NCBI GenBank assembly: GCA_003153375.1
Contig: PLYM01000261.1
Span: 4,832 to 59,825 of the forward strand
Length of the DNA stretch: 54,994 nucleotides
Direction of reading: 5' to 3'
Source: Planctomycetaceae bacterium
GTDB taxonomy: Bacteria > Planctomycetota > Planctomycetia > Pirellulales > PALSA-1355
Shown: positions 16,205-23,284 of the stretch, in pieces
Layout: each line of letters opens with the position of its first letter
How positions within the stretch are numbered: position 1 is the stretch's first letter
Made by a program: the position numbers and the translations under genes
The notes under the pieces: generated by a model
What the model was told of the DNA's origin: nothing
Databases searched by the model: none
The model's input: the letters and a program-made list of their open reading frames with translations, nothing else

Positions 16205-16831
16205 ATGGCTCGTATCACTGGACCCGTCTGTCGACTCTGCCGTCGCGACGGTCTCAAGCTGTTTCTCAAGGGGACGCGTTGCGATACCCCGAAGTGTGCC
16301 ATCGAGCGCCGCGACACCGCGCCGGGCATGCACCAATATCGTCGCGGCAAGCAGACCGATTACGGTCTGCACCTGCGTGAAAAGCAAAAGGTCAAGCATT
16401 ACTACGGCGTGCTGGAGCGTCAGTTCCGCGGATATTTCAGCCGGGCCACGCGCACCAAGGGCAATACCGGCAGCGCGCTGATGAGCCTGTTGGAGCGCCG
16501 CTTGGACAACATCGTGCATCGGCTGGGCTTCGGCTCGAGTCGGGCCCAGGCCCGGCAATTGGTCTCCCACGGCCACATCACGGTCAACGGCCAGCACGTG
16601 AACGTGCCCAGCTATATTGTGCGGGCTGGCGACGTGATTCGCGTGAAGAACCGAACCAAGAGCCTGCAGATGGTGCAAGCCAATCTGTCGGAACATCGCC
16701 GCACGGTGCCTGATTTCCTGACCATGATCGAAGGTGGAATTCCCGAGGGCCGCGTGGTGCGAATGCCCGAGGCCGACGATATTTCGATCCCCGTGCAAGT
16801 ACAACTGATCATCGAGCTCTGCTCGCAGTAA
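16205..16831 (+). CDS. rpsD: 30S ribosomal protein S4, zinc form
   Basis: Primary 16S rRNA-binding protein and, in E. coli, translational repressor of the alpha operon. The 208-residue product has Cys9-x2-Cys12 and Cys26-x4-Cys31 (PVCRLCRR and TRCDTPKCAIE), the zinc-knuckle pattern known from Thermus S4. The S4 domain reads RLDNIVHRLGFGSSRAQARQLVSHGHI. The 3' end is the first unit of a three-copy repeat that continues past the stop. Confidence 0.97.
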   Translation: MARITGPVCRLCRRDGLKLFLKGTRCDTPKCAIERRDTAPGMHQYRRGKQTDYGLHLREKQKVKHYYGVLERQFRGYFSRATRTKGNTGSALMSLLERRLDNIVHRLGFGSSRAQARQLVSHGHITVNGQHVNVPSYIVRAGDVIRVKNRTKSLQMVQANLSEHRRTVPDFLTMIEGGIPEGRVVRMPEADDISIPVQVQLIIELCSQ

Positions 16832-16880
16832 TTTGGAGCTTTGCTGGCAGTTATTATCGAGCTTTGCTCGCAGTAGTTTG
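16811..16880 (+). repeat. Three-copy tandem repeat of the rpsD 3' end
   Basis: The last rpsD codons and stop (16811-16835, ATCGAGCTCTGCTCGCAGTA plus ATTTG) are repeated as a shorter copy at 16836-16855 (GAGCTTTGCTGGCAGTTATT) and a nearly full copy at 16856-16880 (ATCGAGCTTTGCTCGCAGTA plus GTTTG). Copies 1 and 3 match at 23 of 25 positions. The period is 22-23 bases measured at GAGCT. Confidence 0.75.
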
Positions 16881-16995
16881 GCATCGCAACCCTTGCTCGT
16901 GCCCCGTTACGCGTCCAATCTACCCCTGAAACCGAAACCACCCGTTGGCCCCCCACCCGCATTCCCGGGGCCGCTGCTTGTTACGGAGGCTTGTT

Positions 16996-17988
16996 ATGCA
17001 TATTCGATGGCGTGGGCTTGAACTGCCCAGTTTGGTTAACAGCGACCCCAAGACCCTCTCGCCCACCTACGGTAAGTTCGTGGCCGAGCCGTTTGAACGC
17101 GGCTTCGGCGTCACGATCGGCAACGGGCTGCGGCGCATCCTGCTGTCGAGCCTCGAGGGCAGCTCGATCACGCAGATCAAGGTGCAGGGCGCCCAGCACG
17201 AGTTCACCACGCTGCCCGGCGTCGTGGAAGATATGACGGACATCGTGCTCAACATCAAGTCGCTGGTGGTGAAGAACTACACCGACTCGACCAAGGTGGT
17301 GCGCATCGAGAAACACACGCGTGGCGTGGTCACCGGCGCCGACGTGCAAACCGACGACTCGGTCGAAGTGATCAACAAGCACCACGTCATTGCCACGTTG
17401 ACCGACGATGTGCCGTTCGTGATCGAGATGGTGATCGAGAATGGCCGCGGTTATGTGCCGGCCACCGAGCACAGCCCGAACGTGCAGGAGATCGGCATCA
17501 TTCCGATCGACGCCGTCTACAGTCCCGTGGTTCGCGTGCGTTATGAGATCGAGGAGACGCGCGTCGGCCAGAAGACGAACTACGACAAGCTGACCTTGGA
17601 AATCTGGACCAACGGCTCGATTCACCCCGAAATGGCGCTGGTCGAATCGGCCAAGATTCTGCGCAAGCATCTCAACCCGTTCGTGCAGTACAACGAATTG
17701 GGCTCGCGTGTCCACGCGGCCTCGCGCAGCGGATCGGGCATGGGCGGCGATGGCGCCGTCGAGTCGAAACTCAACATGAGCCTGGCCGAGTTGAAGCTGT
17801 CGGTGCGGGCGACCAACTGCCTGGAGTCGGAGAACATCCATACGGTTCGCGACTTGGTGCGGCGCAACGAGGATCAACTTCTCGAAGTCCGCAACTTCGG
17901 CGAAACCACGCTCAACGAAGTGCAGGAAAAGCTCTCCGAGTTGGGCTTGCGACTGGGCATGCGGGTGCCAGCCGCGGCCGGCGTCTGA
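16996..17988 (+). CDS. rpoA: DNA-directed RNA polymerase subunit alpha
   Basis: Scaffold of RNA polymerase assembly and contact point for UP elements and activators. The 330-residue product has the N-terminal dimerisation domain with [22 protein letters not shown] and, after a linker rich in Gly/Ser, the C-terminal domain [21 protein letters not shown]. The start is ATG 16996 with GGAGG 6 bases upstream; the frame is open further upstream without similarity. It lies between rpsD and rplQ as usual. Confidence 0.97.
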   Translation: MHIRWRGLELPSLVNSDPKTLSPTYGKFVAEPFERGFGVTIGNGLRRILLSSLEGSSITQIKVQGAQHEFTTLPGVVEDMTDIVLNIKSLVVKNYTDSTKVVRIEKHTRGVVTGADVQTDDSVEVINKHHVIATLTDDVPFVIEMVIENGRGYVPATEHSPNVQEIGIIPIDAVYSPVVRVRYEIEETRVGQKTNYDKLTLEIWTNGSIHPEMALVESAKILRKHLNPFVQYNELGSRVHAASRSGSGMGGDGAVESKLNMSLAELKLSVRATNCLESENIHTVRDLVRRNEDQLLEVRNFGETTLNEVQEKLSELGLRLGMRVPAAAGV

Positions 17989-18054
17989 GCAAACCATTCA
18001 TCAAGAGACTCGGGGCCGCCGTCGCGGTCCTCCTGAAAAGAAACACGATCCATC

Positions 18055-18633
18055 ATGCGACATCGACGAAAAGGCCGCACGCTCGGCCGTTCACCGTCCC
18101 ACCAGCGAGCATTGCTCAAGAATCTGGCCAGTAGCCTGTTCCTCACCGAACGGGATGCCGACGACGATGACAACAAGCCCAAGGTCAAGGGGCGGATCGT
18201 CACCACCGTGCAGAAGGCCAAGGAGGTGCGGCCGCTGGTCGAACGCTGCATCACGCTCGCTCGCAAAACCCTGCCGGCTCAGCAGGAAGCCCAGAAGCAT
18301 GGCACCACCGCCGCGCGCAATACCGAAACTTGGAAGACCTGGCGAAAGAGCGAGGCTTACCAGAAGTGGAACCAAGCCATCGCGCCGGTGGTCAATGCGC
18401 GGCGCCGCGCGTTGCAACTGTTGGGCGACAAGCAGGCGGTGAGAATCTTGTTCGCCGAGGTGGCGCCTCGCTTCACCGACCGTCCGGGCGGTTACACCCG
18501 CGTATTGCGGCTCGCCAAGCCACGCTTGGGCGATGCCGGCACCCGCGCGATCCTCGAGTTCGTCGGTGTTCGCGATCGCGTTTCGCAACGCGCCGTGCGT
18601 CCGACGTTCGAAGCGGCCGAGGCCGGAAAATAG
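18055..18633 (+). CDS. rplQ: 50S ribosomal protein L17, long form with insertions
   Basis: L17 lies near the tunnel exit. The product begins MRHRRKGRTLGRSPSHQRALLKNLA and has the family segments GRIVTTVQKAKEVRPLVERCITLAR and FADRPGGYTR-type RFTDRPGGYTRVLRL. At 192 residues it is well above the usual 115-130. There is an acidic insertion around residues 32-45 (DADDDDNKPKVK) and an insertion of about 40 residues (72-112, Trp/Lys rich, KTWRKSEAYQKWNQAI) before VNARRRAL. It ends the ribosomal cluster. Confidence 0.94.
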   Translation: MRHRRKGRTLGRSPSHQRALLKNLASSLFLTERDADDDDNKPKVKGRIVTTVQKAKEVRPLVERCITLARKTLPAQQEAQKHGTTAARNTETWKTWRKSEAYQKWNQAIAPVVNARRRALQLLGDKQAVRILFAEVAPRFTDRPGGYTRVLRLAKPRLGDAGTRAILEFVGVRDRVSQRAVRPTFEAAEAGK

Positions 18634-18685
18634 TCTTCGGCTGCTCGCTCCAGAGTGTATTGCCCTCGTTCATGGAGGACGTGGC

Positions 18686-19294
18686 ATGGCTGGCGGCTCG
18701 CAGGCACAACGCCCGCGCGATGGTCGTGGCTTCGACTTCACGTTGCACATGCGGCGTTTGTGCGCCGATCTGACACGCCGCCTCGACGAGTTGGCCCACA
18801 TCGACATCGACCGCGTGGCGATCCGCTTTTGCCAGGCCCGCAAGGCCGTCCGCCATGGCATTCACGCCAGTCTCACCCCGTTGCGGTTTGAGCGCGGCGA
18901 ATTGTTCCTCAGGCAGCGTGGGCGCATCATGACGGTTGAGCGGCTCTATGACGTCACGGGCCGTGAGATGCTCTACCTGCTCAGTTTCTACCTGCCGCGT
19001 TTTCTGGAGCGGCCCTTCGAGGACAAGCTAACCACGGTCGTTCACGAGTTGTGGCACATCGGCCCAGCATTCGACGGCGACCTGCGCCGGCATCCCGGGC
19101 GCTGTTACGCTCACAGCCATTCGCAGAAGCAATACGACGCCCTGATGCGCGAGCTGTCGTTGAAGTGGCTGTCGCTCGCTCCGCCGCCCGAGACGCATGA
19201 CTTTTTGCGATTCAACTTCGCGGAGTTGGAACGAACTCGTGGACCGATTTTCGGACAGAAGATTCCCACGCCCAAGTTGCTGCGCGCCAGCTAA
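18686..19294 (+). CDS. Putative HExxH zinc metallopeptidase
   Basis: A 202-residue protein with the zinc-protease motif HELWH at residues 120-124, followed by IGPAFDGDLRRHPGRCYAHSHSQKQYDALM, which supplies further His residues as possible third ligands. No signal peptide or membrane segment is seen, so it is probably cytoplasmic. The ATG at 18686 has GGAGGAC 5-6 bases upstream and is preferred over the longer open frame. It resembles the small 'putative metallopeptidase' families found near housekeeping genes, but the substrate is unknown. It lies 52 bases after rplQ and may be cotranscribed with it. Confidence 0.65.
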   Translation: MAGGSQAQRPRDGRGFDFTLHMRRLCADLTRRLDELAHIDIDRVAIRFCQARKAVRHGIHASLTPLRFERGELFLRQRGRIMTVERLYDVTGREMLYLLSFYLPRFLERPFEDKLTTVVHELWHIGPAFDGDLRRHPGRCYAHSHSQKQYDALMRELSLKWLSLAPPPETHDFLRFNFAELERTRGPIFGQKIPTPKLLRAS

Positions 19295-19330
19295 GCTAGC
19301 ACTGCTCACGACCGGGCGCGACTTCTTTTG

Positions 19331-19365
19331 GGGTGCCACTGCTGGCTCGTCCAGCAGTGGCACCC
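19331..19365. repeat. Perfect 35-base palindromic hairpin, REP-like
   Basis: Arms GGGTGCCACTGCTGG (19331-19345) and CCAGCAGTGGCACCC (19351-19365) are exact reverse complements over 15 bases with a five-base loop CTCGT. It lies 36 bases after the metallopeptidase stop. There is no T-run on either strand, so it is not a standard intrinsic terminator. The shape fits a dispersed extragenic palindrome. Confidence 0.75.
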
Positions 19366-19433
19366 AGGCAGGAGCCGGGCGTGCGGCAACGTGTTGCCCT
19401 GGGATCATTCGCACCGGCGGCGTCACTCTTCGG

Positions 19434-19463
19434 TTGACATGCTTGGGCGATCGCCGTTAACCT
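19434..19463 (+). promoter_or_regulatory. Promoter for the lipoprotein gene
   Basis: A perfect -35 box TTGACA (19434-19439), an 18-base spacer and a -10 box TAACCT (19458-19463, with T1, A2 and T6 conserved). It lies 65 bases before the ATG at 19529 and after the palindrome, so the lipoprotein gene probably has its own transcript. Confidence 0.6.
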
Positions 19464-19528
19464 ACGCCCCTCACGTCGTTAGCGGAATTTCACTTCGCTG
19501 TTTCGCGGTTCTCCGCTGGATACCTGGC

Positions 19529-20404
19529 ATGTCGTTGTCCCTGCGCGCGCTGATGCTGTTTGTGCTCGTGCTCGGCACGACGGGCTGCCGGCTCGTCGAT
19601 GCGCCCAAGGGCCGTTCGCCGCTGCTGCCCGTCACGGCTTCGGCTGACGCGGTCACGCTGGAAATCTTTTCGGCTCCCACGGCGCTTGGCAATCCTCAGC
19701 TGACGGCCATGTGGGCTCAGGTCGACGAGCAGCCGCTGCCGGCCGAGCTGCGCCGCAAGCTGGCGCAAAACGGGCTGCGCGCCGGCGTGGTGGGCCCCGG
19801 CTTGCCCGACGCGCTGGTCGACTTACTCAAAGTCACCGACGAGCGCGTCGCCAGCGAAAAGCGAGATACCGTTCCCTTGGAGACCGAGGCGGGGGTCGTG
19901 CTGCGCGTCATGCAGCCGCGACTTGGCAAGCGGCACGAACAGGTCGTGTCGCAAACGTACGACGAGCTCTCGCTGTTGCGCAGCGTCGACGGCCATGTCG
20001 AGGGGCGCACATACTACAAGGCCGATGCGCGCTTCGAGATGCGCGTGTTTGTCGAGGACGACAGCCGCGTACGGCTCGAGTTGATGCCCGAGCTACACCA
20101 CGGCGAGTTCAAGAACCGCTTCGCTTCGAGCGAGGCGATGTTGATCATGAAACAGGAGCGGCAGCGGCAGATCTTCGAGGACCTGAAACTGACTGCCACG
20201 CTGGCGCCGGGCCAGATGTTCGTCATCACCTGCCTGCCGAACATGCCCGGTAGCATTGGCCATTACTTCTTCACGCAGCTCAATGGCGACAAGCCGGTGC
20301 AGAAGCTGTATGTGATTCGCGTGGCGCAGGCGAGCCCGGACCGCGCGTTTTGGGAGGTTCCCAAGCAGGCGGGCGGCGAACTTTCGAGTGATCTGGCCGA
20401 GTGA
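19529..20404 (+). CDS. Hypothetical lipoprotein
   Basis: A 291-residue product of unknown function. The N-terminus MSLSLRALMLFVLVLGTTGC is a lipoprotein signal with lipobox LGTTGC, so it is probably exported and lipid-anchored. The rest is soluble; LETEAGVVLRVMQPRLGKRHEQV and FEMRVFVEDDSRVRLELMPELHHGEFKNRF suggest a beta-rich domain. The ATG at 19529 is chosen because it begins the signal peptide. It is convergent with the aldolase gene, with seven bases between stops. No family was recognised. Confidence 0.75.
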   Translation: MSLSLRALMLFVLVLGTTGCRLVDAPKGRSPLLPVTASADAVTLEIFSAPTALGNPQLTAMWAQVDEQPLPAELRRKLAQNGLRAGVVGPGLPDALVDLLKVTDERVASEKRDTVPLETEAGVVLRVMQPRLGKRHEQVVSQTYDELSLLRSVDGHVEGRTYYKADARFEMRVFVEDDSRVRLELMPELHHGEFKNRFASSEAMLIMKQERQRQIFEDLKLTATLAPGQMFVITCLPNMPGSIGHYFFTQLNGDKPVQKLYVIRVAQASPDRAFWEVPKQAGGELSSDLAE

Positions 20405-20411
20405 TCGGCGA

Positions 20412-21407
20412 TCAGACGGGCTGACCGGTCAATGCGGCGCGGACGTTCTCCAGTTGGCCGGCCGAGCCGAGCTTCTGGTTCTTGTGCGCGATGTAGTCGG
20501 CGTAGGCGGCCATGAACGGCTTGCCCGGCGTGCGGGGATCGAAATCCTCGGGCTTGTCGCGAAACGTCTCGCGATAGACGGCACACCACACCAGGCGTCC
20601 ATCGGTATCGATGTTTACCTTGGTCACGCCCAGTCGGGCGGCCGGCAGATACTGGTCTTCGGGCACGCCGCTGGCCGAACCGAGCTTGCCACCCGACTTG
20701 TTGATGCGATCGACCCATTCCTTCGGAACGCTGCTCGATCCGTGCATCACCAACGGAAAGCCGGGGAGGCGATGTTGAATCTCGGTGATGCGGTCGAAGT
20801 GGAGCCCCTGGCTGCCGGTGAACTTGTAGGCGCCATGCGAGGTGCCAATGGCCACGGCCAACGAATCGCACTGCGAGCGTTCGACGAATTCGACGGCCTG
20901 GTCGGGATCAGTCAGGCAGGCGTTGGCGGCATCGACGGCGATGTCCTCTTCGACGCCGCCCAGCATGCCCAACTCCGCTTCGACCGAGATGCCCTTATCG
21001 TGAGCGCGCTCGGCCACGCGGCGCGTGATCTCGATGTTCTTGTCAAACGGGTCGTGCGAGGCGTCGATCATGACCGACGAATAGAACCCGCTGTCGATGC
21101 AGTCATAGGCGGCCTCTTCGGTGCCGTGATCCAAATGGACGGCAAAGATGGCCTGCGGAAAAATCTCTTCCGCGGCGCGGATCATGGCTTCCAGGAATCG
21201 CTTGTCGGTATAGCCCCGCGCCCCGCGCGAAAGCTGGATGATGAACGGCGCGCTGCGGCGGGCGTCGATCGGGTCGTCGTTCGAGTTTTTTTGACCCAGG
21301 TTGCCGCGAAACAGACCCACGGTTTGTTCCAGATTATTGATGTTGTAGGCGCCCACTGCGTACTTGCCGTAGGCCTGCTGGAACAACTCTTTGGTAGTCA
21401 CGATCAT
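20412..21407 (-). CDS. fba: Class II fructose-1,6-bisphosphate aldolase
   Basis: Zinc-dependent aldolase of glycolysis and gluconeogenesis, interconverting fructose 1,6-bisphosphate with DHAP and glyceraldehyde 3-phosphate. The 331-residue product begins MIVTTKELFQQAYGKYAVGAYNINN and has the zinc/catalytic segments FAVHLDHGTEE, GISVEAELGMLGG, AIGTSHGAYKF, VMHGSSSVP and KVNIDTDGRLVW. The ATG at 21407 has GGGGAG about 9 bases upstream. It resembles the longer class II subtype also found in autotrophs. Divergent from kdsD. Confidence 0.95.
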   Translation of the reverse strand: MIVTTKELFQQAYGKYAVGAYNINNLEQTVGLFRGNLGQKNSNDDPIDARRSAPFIIQLSRGARGYTDKRFLEAMIRAAEEIFPQAIFAVHLDHGTEEAAYDCIDSGFYSSVMIDASHDPFDKNIEITRRVAERAHDKGISVEAELGMLGGVEEDIAVDAANACLTDPDQAVEFVERSQCDSLAVAIGTSHGAYKFTGSQGLHFDRITEIQHRLPGFPLVMHGSSSVPKEWVDRINKSGGKLGSASGVPEDQYLPAARLGVTKVNIDTDGRLVWCAVYRETFRDKPEDFDPRTPGKPFMAAYADYIAHKNQKLGSAGQLENVRAALTGQPV

Positions 21408-21639
21408 CGTTTGAATCTCCCCGTTTTGCCGCTGCGCCGGCGCGGTTGACCTTTGCTGGCAACATCCCTGCGTGAAAAGCACGTCCCCGCCTGTGGGGGC
21501 ATTCTAATCGATTGTGCGTAACCCGACCAGGAGCGGCGGTTTAGGGCCGGCGTCGTTCTACATTGCCCCTATCCGCAGCGGCGGCTACAATCCCCCGCCT
21601 CATTTTCTTGGCCCGCCACGTCTTCGAGGACGATTTCCG

Positions 21640-22758
21640 ATGAGCATGCCCGCGCGTGCTAGCACGCCGTCGCTGACCGCGCACGAGCAGCTTCGTTATG
21701 CGCGCGAGATCATCGCGCTCGAAGAGCACGCACTGGCCAGCGTTGCCGGCCGGCTCGATGGCGAGTTCTGCCGCGCGGTCGACATCCTGTTCGCTTGCCG
21801 TGGCAGCGCCATCACCAGCGGCATCGGCAAGGCCGGGCTGATTGCGCAGAAGGTGGCCGCCACGTTGGCCTCGACCGGCACGCGCAGCCACTACCTGCAC
21901 CCTGGCGAGGCCGTGCACGGCGACCTGGGCCGCGTGCGACATGACGACGTCGTGGTCATTCTTTCGCAAAGCGGCGAAACCGAGGAAGTGGTGCGGCTGC
22001 TGCCGTCGCTGGCCGACTTTGGCGTGCGTATGATCGCGATCACGGCGCGGCGCTCGAGCGCCTTGGGACGCTCGGCCGACGTGACGATCGAGCTGGGGCC
22101 GTTGCAAGAAGCCTGCTCGTTGGGACTCGCCCCGAGCACCAGCACGACGGCGATGTTGGCCGTGGGCGACGCGCTGGCGCTGGTGACCAGCCGGATGCGC
22201 GATTTTTCGCGCGAGGATTTTGCCCGCTTTCATCCCGGCGGAAACCTGGGGCGGCAATTGAGCAAGGTGGACGACTTCATGCGGCCGCTGGCCGATTGTC
22301 GCGTGGCGCTCGAATCGCAGAACGTGCGCCAGGTGTTCGTCGAGCGCAGCCGCGCCGGGCGACGGACTGGAGCGATGATGCTGACCGACGCCCGCGGGCG
22401 GCTCTCGGGGCTTTTTACCGACAGCGATCTGGCCCGGCTGTTCGAAGGTCATCGCGACGCGGCGCTCGACCGGCCGATTCGCGAGGTGATGACGGCGCGG
22501 CCGCGGACGGTTCCGCAAGGCTCGATGATGGTTGACGCGGTGGCTATCATGGCGGAACGGAAAATCAGCGAGCTACCGGTAATCGATTCGGTCGGTCGGC
22601 CTCAGGGTCTGCTCGACATCACGGACGTCGTGGGGCTGTTTCCCGAAGCACCGCCGACGGCTGCTGGTGACGGCGCCGCGGTCGTGCCGATGTATCCGGC
22701 CAGCTCGCCAGCCACGAAGTCTTCCTTGCCGGGAGCCCCGCCGCGGGATCGCGCATGA
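21640..22758 (+). CDS. kdsD: Arabinose-5-phosphate isomerase (KpsF/GutQ family)
   Basis: Converts ribulose 5-phosphate to arabinose 5-phosphate, the first step to Kdo. In the 372-residue product a SIS domain covers about residues 45-180 (SGIGKAGLIAQKVAATLASTGT, LSQSGETEEVVRLLP), followed by two CBS domains (about 225-355, ending KISELPVIDSVGRPQGLLDITDVV). The C-terminal 20 or so residues are a low-complexity tail. The ATG at 21640 has CGAGGA about 9 bases upstream. Its stop overlaps the kdsC start (ATGA), so the two are coupled. Confidence 0.93.
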   Translation: MSMPARASTPSLTAHEQLRYAREIIALEEHALASVAGRLDGEFCRAVDILFACRGSAITSGIGKAGLIAQKVAATLASTGTRSHYLHPGEAVHGDLGRVRHDDVVVILSQSGETEEVVRLLPSLADFGVRMIAITARRSSALGRSADVTIELGPLQEACSLGLAPSTSTTAMLAVGDALALVTSRMRDFSREDFARFHPGGNLGRQLSKVDDFMRPLADCRVALESQNVRQVFVERSRAGRRTGAMMLTDARGRLSGLFTDSDLARLFEGHRDAALDRPIREVMTARPRTVPQGSMMVDAVAIMAERKISELPVIDSVGRPQGLLDITDVVGLFPEAPPTAAGDGAAVVPMYPASSPATKSSLPGAPPRDRA

Positions 22759-23276
22759 AACTCGAACAGCGCTGCCAAGAAATCGAGCTGGTTCTGGCCG
22801 ACGTCGACGGCGTCCTGACCGGCGGACACATCATCTTCAACAACCAGGGAATCGAAACCAAGCAGTTTCACATTCGCGACGGCATGGGCATCCGGCTCTG
22901 GCAGCGGGCGGGCTACACGTTTGGGCTAATCACCGGTCGCAGCTCGCACATTGTGAAAATTCGTGCCGCTGAATTGAACGTCGAGATCGTGCGGCAGACG
23001 GCCGAAGATAAATTACCGGTCGCGCAGGAGATCCTGGCCAGCCTGGGGCTCGAACCGCGCCAGGCTTGTTACATCGGCGACGACCTGCCCGATCTGCCCG
23101 TGATGCGGGCCGTGGGTTTGGGCGTGGCGGTGGGCGACGCTTGTCCGGAGGTGCGGCAGGCCGCCCACTATGTGACCGAGCTGGCCGGTGGCCACGGCGC
23201 CGTGCGCGAGACCATCGAGGTCATTCTCAAGGCGCAGCGCCGCTGGAACGACCTCATTCAAAAATACACCAGTTGA
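22755..23276 (+). CDS. kdsC: Kdo-8-phosphate phosphatase
   Basis: HAD-family phosphatase that makes Kdo from Kdo-8-P. The 173-residue product has motif I LADVDGVLTGG (nucleophile Asp16 and Asp18), motif II region ITGRSS, and the C-terminal GDDLPDLPVMRAVGLGVAVGDA. The length and lack of a large cap match the tetrameric KdsC type. It overlaps kdsD by four bases and precedes the OstA/LptC-like gene by eight bases, the order seen in the E. coli kdsD-kdsC-lptC locus. Confidence 0.93.
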   Translation: MKLEQRCQEIELVLADVDGVLTGGHIIFNNQGIETKQFHIRDGMGIRLWQRAGYTFGLITGRSSHIVKIRAAELNVEIVRQTAEDKLPVAQEILASLGLEPRQACYIGDDLPDLPVMRAVGLGVAVGDACPEVRQAAHYVTELAGGHGAVRETIEVILKAQRRWNDLIQKYTS

Positions 23277-23284
23277 GCCCCGCG

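Noticed and set aside
20388-21449. A 353-codon open frame on the + strand opposite fba
   Set aside because: The - strand product is a full class II aldolase with all metal-site segments.
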